From: Sclerotinia nivalis
Taxonomy: Eukaryota > Ascomycota > Leotiomycetes > Helotiales > Sclerotiniaceae
NCBI GenBank assembly: GCA_029531795.1
Contig: JAPEIS010000008.1
Coordinates: forward strand, 2,542,001 to 2,606,000
Length of the DNA: 64,000 bases
Direction of reading: 5' to 3'
The first letter of the stretch is position 1; each line of letters starts with the position of its first letter. This document shows, piece by piece, positions 48,244 to 58,686 of the stretch. Position numbers and translations under genes: made by a program. The notes beneath the pieces were generated by a model, which was not told the origin of the DNA, ran no database searches, and saw only the letters and a program-made list of their open reading frames with translations.

Positions 48244-49537
48244 ACGGTGTTTTGAATATCGGAAATAGATACTGATGAGATATTGGAAAATATACCCTTA
48301 GATCGAGGCTGGCTATTTATACTTTTGGTATAGGATTCCTTTGGTAGCCCTGAGACGATGTGAAATTAATCTTTCATTTACGGTTATACTTCGTAAGTTT
48401 TCAGGATAGAGGGGCAGGCGGATCGTTTAACTTTCACATGTTAAGAATCTTAAGATAGATGGGCAAATCATGGACGAAATCAATATAAAAACATATCAAA
48501 ACTTCCCCGCACGTAGAAAGAGTATATAAGTTAGCTCACCGCCGAGTATCAAAGTCATCGTCATCACCGCCGGCATGTCTTTTTTTTTAAAAATATATTA
48601 AAATTCCCCAGTTTCAAGTACCGAGTCTCCAGTATTTGTGATACCGAGTACCTAAGTACTACTAGCCTCATAATTTCTTTAGGCTTTTGGTGGTGATGCG
48701 CTGTGTTCCTTTATATTGTGTCGTCATCCCAGCTTTCCCAGCCCCCAGCCAACATTCGCCCAATTATATTATTCACACCCCGAAAAAATATATGATAAAT
48801 CAATGCAGGTCCTCTATTCTACCTTTTCTTCTTCTCATTCTTTTTCTGTTCTTTTAGATATTCTTCCTGCAATACTCTATACTTTTCTACATTCCTATCT
48901 GGAGTAAAGCGACGATAATACAGTGTACTGTTTCCCCGCGATCAATCAATCACCACCAGCTACCTAAGTACCACCAGAAAAGTAAGACAGGCACACAAAT
49001 CTTCCGCTGCACGTGCCCCTGGTTCGAGTAGGTACCTTGCAATCAATCTTATCGAACGAGTGGACTGGAGGAACATAAAGGATATAAACACCTCAGCGAA
49101 CGACAACTCAACATTCACCGGGTTTGAAACTTACGAGGGATTTTTACGTGGACGAGTTATCGTACGGGATTGTTTTAGGTTGAGATTGGTTGGAGGTTTT
49201 ATTAAGGTTGTGAAGGGAAAGGATATAGATATTGCGGACGTCGCAAGTTTATCTAAGAGAGAAGAAAGAGGGATTTGCTATCGAATATTTACTCGACGCG
49301 CTGAGAATCGCATTTGAGAACGAAGGGGGAATATACAATTGAGGTCTGAATCTTGTGGATTTCAGTTCATAACTCTTTGGAATCTATTAGACGATACGGC
49401 AGATAAAGAGGCCAGAAAAATACAAGATAGGCCAGAGGAATATAAGAGGAAATTGACTTGGAATCGTTTTGTCTGCCACCTTCGACCTACAATACCCTAC
49501 CTCCAATTATCCACAACACACCAAGCAACTCACGAAA
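48244..49537. other. intergenic, no gene seen
   Basis: The stretch contains the arginase 3' flank and the upstream part of the MARVEL-like gene. A frame at 49060-49317 and one at 49339-49899, which overlaps the next gene in another phase, show no domain. Confidence 0.55.
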
Positions 49538-50113
49538 ATGGTCTCAACATTCTCCTCCTCCTCAGGCGGAATTCGCGAACGCTCCGTTCTTCTAAATCGC
49601 ACCCGCACCAAATACCGCTGGCCACCCGGTCAACTAAATTTCTGGATTTTTTTCATGCTAATTGCATCCTCTACCATCCTCGGAATATCCGCCTATTTCC
49701 TCTCCGTCCAAAATCAACTACATCTAGGCGTTCCTTGGTATTTTCCCTACTGGGTAGTATCTGCCGCTCTCGGTGTACTCTTCATAATAACCATGCTGTG
49801 GTTAATATCCCAACGACAATTATTACCCGGAATCGTCATACTGGGGAGTTTTATCCTGTTTGTGTTATGGTTGGTGGGACTTATCGTGTGGAGTATTGAA
49901 CTTTGGGGCCCGTCGGGAAGTGTCAATGGGAATTGTAATTTGTATGTTACGGCTAATCCGCAGACTGGTGCGAGTACGGCGACGTTGGCTTGGTTGATGC
50001 AGCATAGTATTTGTCAGAGTTGGATTGCGGCGTGGGCGTTCATGTTGATTGGGGTCATCTTTTTGTTTTGGATGATGATTATGAGTTATCAGGTTTATAG
50101 GATGGATGATTGA
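49538..50113 (+). CDS. four-helix MARVEL-like membrane protein
   Basis: This is one exon encoding 191 residues from the ATG at 49538 (MVSTFSSSSGG); the open frame continues upstream only through a TTG. Four hydrophobic segments are visible at about 33-55 (FWIFFMLIASSTILGISAYF), 70-92, 97-121 and 161-184. The loop between helices 3 and 4 holds two cysteines (NGNCNLY and HSICQSW), which may pair outside the membrane. The layout and the loop fit MARVEL-domain proteins of filamentous fungi, which sit in plasma-membrane or vesicle domains. No substrate or partner is known. The N-terminal tail of about 30 basic and Ser-rich residues is cytosolic. Confidence 0.8.
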   Translation: MVSTFSSSSGGIRERSVLLNRTRTKYRWPPGQLNFWIFFMLIASSTILGISAYFLSVQNQLHLGVPWYFPYWVVSAALGVLFIITMLWLISQRQLLPGIVILGSFILFVLWLVGLIVWSIELWGPSGSVNGNCNLYVTANPQTGASTATLAWLMQHSICQSWIAAWAFMLIGVIFLFWMMIMSYQVYRMDD

Positions 50114-51739
50114 TAGGGTGGAAAATAAGGACAAGAGATGGGAGTTTGAACGCGGGATGATTTGGGATGGGTATATGGATTATGAATCGGTGTGGGAATC
50201 GGTTTTGGGACTCGGGAATATGAATGGATGGATCTATCATTGTGGGATATGGATGGTATGAGGTATCATTAAAGAAGCGAAAGATGAGAAACGAGAAATG
50301 CATCAACGTGGCGTTTTGGGGATTGGGAATGAAAGGAAATATTTCTATTATCAAAATCAAAATCAAAATCAAATTTCACTCTTCATTTTTATACTTTATA
50401 TGCATCGTACATGGTATGGTGTATATAGGATAGGGACTGATAGGTGATGCGAATCAAGTAAATAGGAGAGCGTCTCGGTTAATGATATTTATTCTTTCAG
50501 TGCACTGCTTTGAGCTTTTACTTCTAAGACTTACTTCTTATCTTGTGCTAAAATCTCAGAAGTGAATGGTCTATTTCCCATCTATTTTTGGGGGGGGGGA
50601 GGGGTTGTTTCACTACTCGGTTTTTCTAGATCATGGTGGTCTTGTTAATTCTCGTTTTTGATTATCGGAAGTTAGAGGCTAGAATCTAGAATTCATGGGT
50701 ATTTACGATTTCTTTAAGTTGATTATTATGGCGATACATATGTACAATCTCCGCTCTGTGCATCATATTCTGCAGCAATAAGTTCCGAAGCTCTTCGGGT
50801 ATATATCGTGGAAGTTAAATATACTCGTTTGTAATCTAATATAGAACTTGCATATTTCTCGATGAAAAGCATATATATTTGTATGTCTGTACATGGAGAA
50901 GTAGAACGTCATATGCTTATCACAGGCACAGTACAGCATTTTAGACTAAAATTCGAGCCGTGTCCTATCTGCGTAATTATGCATGCATGCATGCTCTCGG
51001 ATATCTGGGGTATCTGTATGTGAGGATGTAAGGTTTTATGCGGAGATGGCTTGTGTGCTTATTTATGGATCTCACTCCATGATATATCGAAATCTGGTGC
51101 AAAATTACCGTATTTATCTGCGAGGTGTGATGCCCATGGTTTTTTTATCTTGATTTGGGACGGAGAGAGTTGGAATTGAATAATATAATATGTATTTGCA
51201 ATCTAGATGGCAGATGGGATTTTGAGCATAGAATATCGAGTAATTATGGGATATTGAGCGTGGGATATTAAGGGAAAGGAAGATATATAACTGCGAAATT
51301 AGATCTTACATGACTTCAAGAATCAATAAGCTTCATAAAGCCCATTATCAAATCATATTGAGTGATTCTAGAAGTGTCATGATATACGAGCGAGGATAGG
51401 AAAGAATCCTCGGTTATTTTCATTCGAGGATGTTGGATGCTGTAAGCTGACTCCGTCGTTATTGTCGCGGAGGTGGGTATGATGTTTTCTGCAAGCTAAG
51501 CTACTGGCTAGCTGATTGTGTGATAGGAGAAATTGAAAGTCAAGCTTGTACAATATGAGTAGAGATTTGGGAGCGGCTAGAGTAGCAATGACAATTCAGG
51601 AAAAGAGAATTTGGATATGCAATTTCTGGTCATATTTTCCATTTACATAGAGCCCAAGAAAGAGATAAGATGAACAATGGTAAAATCTGAATTGGAATAA
51701 GGCGTTGATAATAAGAAAGAGCGCCATGACATCCATCAC
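50114..51739. other. intergenic, no gene seen
   Basis: AT-rich sequence downstream of the MARVEL-like gene. It includes AAAATC repeats at about 50350-50370, a T5-G10-A tract at 50585-50600 and a GCATGCATGCATGC run at about 50982-50995. Confidence 0.6.
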
Positions 51740-52906
51740 TCAATATTTCCCCGGAACCGTCATAGCAAGACGATCCAACACATATCTCCCAGCAGTAATC
51801 GGAGGATATTTTGACGGATTCTCCTCACTCACACAAGACGGCAAAGTTTCAATCGTCTCATCATAATTGATAGAAAAAAATAGAGGGACCGAGTACCGAG
51901 TTTTAGCAGTCCTATTGACAACCCGATGAATAGTACTTTTATAAAGTCCATTTGTCCATCGCATCAAAAAGTCTGCTACGTTGACTACGATTCCTCCTTC
52001 AACAGGTTCTGCGCTTACCCATTTGCCATCTGGACTGAGAACTTCTAGGCCAGGAGTTTCATCTTGTAGGAGTAAGGTAAAACATTCATAGTCTGAATGG
52101 GCGCCAAGACCTATTTCTTCTTCTTCGTTTAGAGCGGAAAGGGGCTTGGGATTTGAACTTGGTCGATACTTGATTAATCTTGCAATCCCTCCGGGGTGTG
52201 TAACCAGTGGATCAAAGTAATCCTCCGGAAGAGATAGAGACAAGGCGAATAGACGGAAGAGGTGCTTGCACAATTGCAAGATCTGGGTCAATCATTAGAA
52301 AAGGTAGTATCCGGGATTGAATTAGCGCACCTTGCCATAATAATCTGCAATGCCCTTGTAGAATCCAGGAATTTCAGATTCATTTGGCCACTGATTTTTA
52401 CCGCCAGCGGATGTACCATCAAGTTCCACATATTTTCCATCTCCACCAGTAGGATCTAAACCATACTCATAACCCCAATTAAAAGCCTCCTTTGTTTCTT
52501 TTGTTGTGAAGTCATTCGCAGACGAGTAACTAGCAGGTTCATATCCTCTGAATTGATCCGAATTCTTGATATGAATGGCATCTTTTGAGGATTGAGGTAA
52601 TTCGTTGAAGAACCGGTCGCAAAGCTTAAATACTTCATCACAAATACTCTTTGGAATTCCATGACCTGTGATGTAGAAGAAACCCACAGTTGTACATGCT
52701 TCATTGATCTTTTTGGCAACTTCTTGACGGTCGGCTAAGGATGATGAGAATGAAGGGGTTAAATCGATGATGTGAAGCGATCGGAATGAAGGAGGGCCAG
52801 AGGTATCAGCAAGACGAGATTGCAGATAATCTTGAATTTCTTGTGCAGCAAGACGTGAATTTTCGTCGGCAATATTTCCCGTTTGCGCAATACTAGTTGC
52901 TGCCAT
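51740..52906 (-). CDS. 2-oxoglutarate/Fe(II)-dependent oxygenase (isopenicillin-N-synthase-like)
   Basis: Two exons, 52906-52331 and 52282-51740, join in phase 0 across a 48-base intron and give 372 residues. The N-terminal DIOX_N part has SLHIIDLTPSF and VGFFYITGHGIPKSICDEVF. The C-terminal double-stranded beta helix has the iron triad HSD in GLGAHSDYECFTLLLQDE and the distal His in STIHRVVNRTAKTRYSVPLF, where RxS binds 2-oxoglutarate. This family hydroxylates or desaturates small molecules, from gibberellin-like diterpenes to secondary metabolites; the substrate is unknown. I chose the ATG at 52906 because it has a CACCATGG context. An in-frame ATG at 52966 would add 20 residues (MRNRISINSTIATISSSNIT) that could act as a targeting peptide. 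No clustered biosynthetic genes are nearby. Confidence 0.92.
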
Positions 52907-52966
52907 GGTGATGTTTGAACTTGAAATTGTCGCAATTGTTGAGTTGATCGAAATTCTGTTACGCAT

Positions 52967-54328
52967 AGTATTTCTATGACGACCAAGGTGGGGTTGTTAT
53001 CGTATCCTTATCAAGAAGGTGGTGCAGGCCATGACAAACGGCAAGGTTGCACCGATGAGCTCAGAAGTTCTCAAATGATAAACAAATGAGTCCACAGATC
53101 ACATATCCAAAGGCAGGGGTAACTTTGCGAAGTAGAATGTTCTTGTCTGGATTGAAACCACGCTTGAGTGGTATGACATCGTGACGGCGGGTACAATTGT
53201 GTATGTGCTTGGGATAAGCGCATTCAATAGAAGCGCGACTTTTCCTATTGAGATTTCATCGTCCTTCATTCTGATTGTTAGTTTGCCAAAATTCAAGGCC
53301 AACCTTGGTCCGTCATCGGTTGCTTTCAATATTTTCACACGACGACTGGTAAGACTGTTCGTTCAAACAGCGGTTGTGCTACAGTTGCTTAGCTGTCACT
53401 CCGTCTCTAATTTTCCCACGAGCTGTGGGCACCCTAGAGGAGAGATGTGCCTTCACCCGTAGCTCCTGCTAATACGGACACGAATGAACACATTTAACCA
53501 TCATCCGCACGAGGTCATGCAACAAAAGCCCTGAATCCTTTATGTATTAAATGAAATGACTATCTTCCCAGCCTATCTAGATTCCCTTTCTGAAGCACTT
53601 CTTTTGCAGGCTCCATGGAGCCGTGTGACATAGGAATAATACCAAAGTAGCGACGGTCGCCGCAACATTCTACTGATTTTGCAACCATTGACAATGTAAC
53701 CTTAGAACTATTTAGAAGATAAATAGCAGGATCCGCTGCTCAACGGAGGATATTTGTGGTGAGGAATTGAGTAGTCGAAGATAAAAAAAATGATGAATCA
53801 CCTGTTGTTTCCCGCAGCTAGTCAAGCGGATATATATACATCCTCATTTTATATATGATTTTTCAATAATCATCATTATACAGAGTACGGGGTTTTATTA
53901 TACAATATTATACAATAATATGTAACCTGCAAAAGTTTGTATTAGATCAAATTAAAGATGATCGAAGTGATAGGATGAGGAGGATAAGGTTATGGTCAAC
54001 GGAACGTAGTTCCGCTGGGCCGTGCTTCATTCCACTTTCATACACGATATGAGATCTTACAATCATACAACTCATCAATCTAACAATCCCAGTCAGCATG
54101 GCTTATAACACCGCAGTACCTGTAATCGCTTGGGGAGATTGTTGCATGTCAGCCGATCAGGAAGGTACGTCGTGTTGTCGCCCTCTTTTTCCTTCCAGAT
54201 CATTCTGACTTTCGCGATGAAAGCTACCAGCAAACATATACAAGCAACCGATGGTGCCAAATATTTTATAAACGTTGACGAGCAAGAGGTATGTTTGCGC
54301 CATCCTTGGTTATTACCAATGTTCTAAT
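52967..54328. other. intergenic, possible short upstream ORF
   Basis: Between two divergent genes. A short open frame starts with an ATG at 54098 (MAYNTAVPVIAWGDCCMSAD) about 230 bases before the DUF7924 gene and ends within 40 codons unless spliced at a GTACGT donor at 54165. It could be an upstream ORF in the leader. An open frame on the plus strand at 53181-53462 has no clear support. Confidence 0.45.
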
Positions 54329-55837
54329 ATGGCAAAGAATTCCTCGAATCGTGAACAAACCCAGAAACAAGCCATCAACACAAGAAAGCGCAATAGAGAC
54401 TCCGAGAACTCATCAACTACACAAACCAAAAAACGTCTACGAAATCAATTCCCTGCGCAAACGAAGGCTCACGCAGAGTCAAAGCGACCTCAAGAAGGCG
54501 AAATTACACCCTCCTATGCTCTGCTCGATTGTCACACAGAGGGCCCAAGATTCACCGTGAAAACAATCCGTGACACTTGGGTTGACTTCTGGAGGCATAC
54601 CGGAGCCTGGCCAACAGCAGGACACGACAAAGCAATGAATCGCCTTCAAAGTTTCATCGTGGAATCGCTGGCAAGGAAAAGGTCATCTGCTTCCTCTTCC
54701 CGCAAGCGTTCAAATGCGAGTCTCAGCGGAGAAACAATTACAGAAAGCGACCTGTTACCAAGGGAGCAGAAGAGTGCTCCATACAAACATCCTTATTACC
54801 AAGAACAACTTCGTGAGCGGGGCAGCTACACGAAGAGGTATGGGGGAATCAACCCAGAAAGCCAAGAAGTCTGTCGAAAGCTTTTAGACTCGTTTGTAAA
54901 ATCGCCGCAGTCCCCGCCGAAAAATACACTCTTCGAGGATGAATTCTTTGATCATACTTTGGCATCGATCAAAGGTAGAAACGAGACTAGAGTGATCCGC
55001 GACATCGGGCAGTTGATTGTACCTTCTGCAGAAATTCTGGCAATCCGCGGCGCTACGCATCTAAATATTCTTCGAGAGACTACAAATGCCCGCTGGAATA
55101 GCGCCATCCCCTTCTTCGGCCCATGTCCGCAACCAGATTACAGCCTTGGTTTTAAGAGAGAAGCATTTACTCCAGAACAACTACAAAAGCTTCAGCCCTT
55201 TATTGGAAACGCTTTAGAAGATAGCTCCTATTTCGCTGCCACGTGCGATATGTACTTTCCATTTTTAACATGCGAAGTAAAATGTGGTAGCTACGCTTTG
55301 GATATAGCTGATAGACAAAACGCCCATAGCCAAACCGTTTTATTGAAGGGTCTTTTCCACCTGTTCTGTCTTGTAGGCAGAGAGAGCGAGCTTCATGGTA
55401 TACCCAACGGCTTTTCATTCTCACATAGTGATGAAGATGTGCGAATCTGGGCACATTATCTGGTCGTCACCGATAACAAGAAACCAGAATACTACCGGGA
55501 ACCAATTGCCAAGTTCAGTATTGAAAAAACAGCACGAGCGGATGACCGATGGGTTGCATGGACTGTTACCATGAACATTCTCGATCTATGGATTCAAGAT
55601 CATTTCAAATTGATCTGTTCTGCTATTGATATGCTACCCATCAACTTGAATTTAGTCTCCGAACTTCAATCCAGAGATGCAGACTTGATCTCTTCGCAAT
55701 CAGGACCAATCCAGAACGTTGAAGATAACAACTTAGATGGAAACCGAGTTATGCGGGATAGTCAGCCAAGCGTTGAACGGATAATTCCAGCCACAACGGT
55801 TCTGCCCGGCGACCCTAAGAAAAAAAGAACCGAGTAA
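54329..55837 (+). CDS. DUF7924-type fungal protein, possible PD-(D/E)XK fold
   Basis: This is a single-exon gene encoding 502 residues from the ATG at 54329 (MAKNSSNREQTQKQAIN). The frame upstream has only a TTG. The first 170 residues are basic, Ser/Lys-rich and disordered, with a likely nuclear signal (TQTKKRLR). The C-terminal half (about 215-455) has the family pattern CPQPDYSLGFKREAFT, YFPFLTCEVKCGSYALDIAD, RQNAHSQTVLLKGLF, RIWAHYLVV and the Trp-rich end WVAWTVTMNILDLWIQDHF. The D of PDYSLGF and the E-V-K of CEVKCG resemble the metal-binding core of PD-(D/E)XK nucleases, and the following Asp/Gln residues are also typical. Many fungi have large families of these genes of unknown role. 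Lys-rich C-terminal residues (DPKKKRTE) look nuclear. The family name is from memory. Confidence 0.78.
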   Translation: MAKNSSNREQTQKQAINTRKRNRDSENSSTTQTKKRLRNQFPAQTKAHAESKRPQEGEITPSYALLDCHTEGPRFTVKTIRDTWVDFWRHTGAWPTAGHDKAMNRLQSFIVESLARKRSSASSSRKRSNASLSGETITESDLLPREQKSAPYKHPYYQEQLRERGSYTKRYGGINPESQEVCRKLLDSFVKSPQSPPKNTLFEDEFFDHTLASIKGRNETRVIRDIGQLIVPSAEILAIRGATHLNILRETTNARWNSAIPFFGPCPQPDYSLGFKREAFTPEQLQKLQPFIGNALEDSSYFAATCDMYFPFLTCEVKCGSYALDIADRQNAHSQTVLLKGLFHLFCLVGRESELHGIPNGFSFSHSDEDVRIWAHYLVVTDNKKPEYYREPIAKFSIEKTARADDRWVAWTVTMNILDLWIQDHFKLICSAIDMLPINLNLVSELQSRDADLISSQSGPIQNVEDNNLDGNRVMRDSQPSVERIIPATTVLPGDPKKKRTE

Positions 55838-56367
55838 TGAAGTGCTGCACTGGCCGTTCAAGCCAGCTTCTATTGCATATCCTTCTACACTCGCCACGTG
55901 AGTAATCCAACCCTATCTGGAGCAATATTGGTGTGCTACACGATGGGTAAAACGGTGTATTGAGTGAGGAAGTATTTGATTTGAGCATTTGCCCATACTT
56001 TATTATTGTTTTGGAGCATATTGTATTCAGAGTTCTGCACGTATCAATTATGGCCTCTGCAAAGTCATCCCATACCAAGAATCTGGAGGTGTCTCAAAGT
56101 AGTCAGCTGCTCGTTGATACCCTTATGAAGAAAGAGCAAGAATTAAAGCCATCGATGATGTTTGGAGGAAAGTAGTGATAGCAAATCCCGGTTCAATAGA
56201 TGAGAGTTCCTTAGTCAAGGGGGGATTAATAGTAGTGTCACTTTACCCCGGACATCACTAGCTAATGCTAACGCTAACGTGCCAATCTGCAAATCACTAA
56301 TCAAATGAATATCCAAAACTCCACCAAAACCGCACCAGCGCTCATACAATGACCTCAAGCTAGCTGG
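55838..56367. other. intergenic, short ORF of doubtful status
   Basis: The 3' flanks of the DUF7924 gene (+) and the hemerythrin-like gene (-) meet here. A frame with an ATG at 56050 reads MASAKSSHTKNLEVSQSSQ and LLVDTLMKKEQELKPSMM and ends at 56175 (41 codons). It looks like protein, but it is too short to judge and has no family I know. Confidence 0.4.
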
Positions 56368-57239
56368 TCATGCAAAGGGAAGCTCCTTTGGAATTCCATA
56401 GTCATCACAACTTGAGAATCTCCATGCCCCCTTCAACTTAGGAATATATATCCAGCGAAATATCAACCCTACAAACCAAGGAAATGGTGGAAATCTCGGA
56501 CCATGAATGCCAGATTCGTAGGTCACATCTGAATTCGTGATTAAAAACGGGACATCTCGCACCTAGTGAAAATATCAGTTGAGTTCAAATTCTGATGACC
56601 GAAACGACGAATCATACTCTGTCTGCATTTTTCTTCGAATATTGAGCCATTGCTTTACCGCATTTTTCCCAGTCAATCGATCCATCCTTTTCAAGATCTT
56701 TTAAAACAGCAATCTCGTGGTGCAAATGGCTTTCAAGATCAGTTCCGAAGGCACCAATCAGTTCCCTCAACTTAAATCCATCATAAGGCTTCGCATTATC
56801 TTTCACTCCCGAAACATATAGATCGAAAGCGAACAAGCCCGGAAGAAACTTTTCATGCTCAGCATGATTGGCAATGAAAACATCATCTCGCGAACTTTGC
56901 TCATTGAGCATTTTAAAATACACAGTCTCCTCAGCTGCATGATGGGAGTGAAGGTTGGAAGACCAAGCATCGCAAAATTTCATGAAATCTGCAATATCGC
57001 TGGTTTCTTTCACATTAGGCGCTTGAACGTAGATGCAGTTCAGACCTCTCAAGAGGATGTTGTGGACCAAGGCCATTTCGGATGCATTACGAGAGGCTGC
57101 CGATTCAGATTCGCCCTGTCTTTATGTGAGTTTTTGATATCGCTGTCGCACCTTGGTGGGGATATCATACGTCTAACGATGCTCTCGGAGTTGAGAGTAA
57201 TTTGAAAGGGCCATCTGCCCATTTTTTGGTCGAATCCAT
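56368..57239 (-). CDS. hemerythrin-like (HHE cation-binding) protein
   Basis: Three exons, 57239-57171, 57115-56618 and 56562-56368, join in phase 0 at both junctions (GTATGA donors, introns 55 and 55 bases) and give 253 residues. The domain at about residues 35-165 has the four-helix iron-site pattern: MALVHNILLRGLN, then DAWSSNLHSHHAAEETVYF, IANHAEHEKFLPG and LESHLHHEIAVLKDL. His and Glu occur at the positions expected for a di-iron or mixed metal site. The C-terminal 60 residues (GPRFPPFPWFVGLIFRWIYI, then PKLKGAWRFSSCDD) are conserved-looking in fungal relatives. The role may be metal, oxygen or nitric-oxide handling in the cytosol; this is inference. The start at 57239 was chosen because it gives the 23-residue first exon that splices in frame. 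Confidence 0.87.
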
Positions 57240-58686
57240 TGCAATTATGTTATGAAGAAGATGATGATTTCAAAAGTTCGATTCATTGTAATTATATATA
57301 CATAGGTAGGTAAATAGATACCCCGCTCATTCCACATACCAGCTGATTTGTGGCGTGATCGCAACCGATAACATACATCGTCGCGACAGCCTTGTCAAAC
57401 CTGACTGGTTACCCTTAAATGAACGGCCTCTTTAAAACGACATTATTTAATTGCCTTTTCATTAATGGATTCGGTAAGTGTCGTGGTGGCTTTCGAAGTT
57501 TCTATTGTTGCTCACGTGCACTTCGCTATTTATTCATGGTGGAGCTCTTGATCCTAATGTATTTTCTAAACGGGCAGTGGGAAGCATATCTTTACTCTAA
57601 AGATGATTTAGAGCCTGATTAACCTCATTTAATGAACCTATCAGTATTAGACGTATGTGGCGCATCGAGGATGTAATTGGGCCTTACGGTTCCTGGATAA
57701 AGAAGATATTGGGTGCGTTGAAGTGGTCTTTAATCCTCGAAAATGTTTAGCTAAATCAAAAGGTTTTCAATTTCTCGATGTGCAGAGTAATTTATTGTGC
57801 GACAGATGCACATGTAATGCATGTAGACCTCCTTTAAACCCTGATATCCGGATATCTGACTGGCCTGCATCACCATCATCTAGGTGCAAATCCAAGAGAG
57901 CAGGGTATACTCATAGAATGCGGCCATGATGACCATTAATGAAATGTAAGACTTACCATTGCAAGAGATAATGACGAAAATGTATATTCCCGTAGGCTAA
58001 TATTTAGCTACATCGTGCAGATCACGCCCAATTCTTGGTGCGAGGAACTCCCGAGTATATGATCACCACTTCGAATGATCATCCCTGGCTTTTCTCACCG
58101 GTGATTAAAGAATTGATACATTGGTCCATGTTCCATGTGAAAGCTTTAGCAGCATTCTGTGGTAGGAGAATTTCATTTACTCCCTCAAAGATGCTCGCTA
58201 AATTTGTTCCGCACAAGATACTGTGGTGGTGCTGCTCCGCCATATTTCGAGTAGTAAAAGTGCAGAACTTCCACGAGACCATAGATATAGAAAGTAATCG
58301 GGGAATATCTATCCAGGCATAACTATAGCCATACAAATGTTTACAAGATTTGAACACCCAGCCAGTCATATCAGTGTAAGCTGGGTACACTACTATAACA
58401 GATGCCCAGTGAAATCAACTTCAAACTATTGGACTGAGAACTGGCCGAAGAAGTGAATCTGAAAGTCAATGCAGGTAAAGTTTTCGAGGTAGGGCTTCCG
58501 TTGCTGAATATTAAATTAGTATATCGATCTTTTCTCTTCTGTCTGATATATTTGCGGGATCACCTCAGGTTGGTTAAAGATTCTAGAGTTCTTTATGCAG
58601 CAATACATCAGTTTGGTATCAAGGAAATGACGAAGTAGCAAGCCAGAGATATTGATATATTGATTGAATTCTGAATAGAACTATAC
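57240..58686. other. intergenic with gene scraps
   Basis: Upstream of the hemerythrin-like gene. Short open frames of odd composition occur at 57419-57622, 57657-57929 and 58035-58322, none with a domain. A possible HET-type scrap on the minus strand (58079-58390) is listed separately. Confidence 0.45.
58079..58390 (-). pseudogene. possible relic of a HET-domain protein
   Basis: The minus-strand frame contains CKHLYGYSYAWID, which resembles the 'C..A...GY.YAWIDTCCID' motif of the fungal heterokaryon-incompatibility domain. The CCID continuation is missing and the rest does not fit the domain. A single motif is weak evidence. Confidence 0.2.

Noticed and set aside
54098..54298. Possible upstream exons of the DUF7924 gene (ATG at 54098, GTACGT donor at 54165, acceptor at 54198)
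   Set aside because: The intron would be only 34 bases and the joined frame stops at once, so it does not extend the main protein. It is kept as a possible upstream ORF only.
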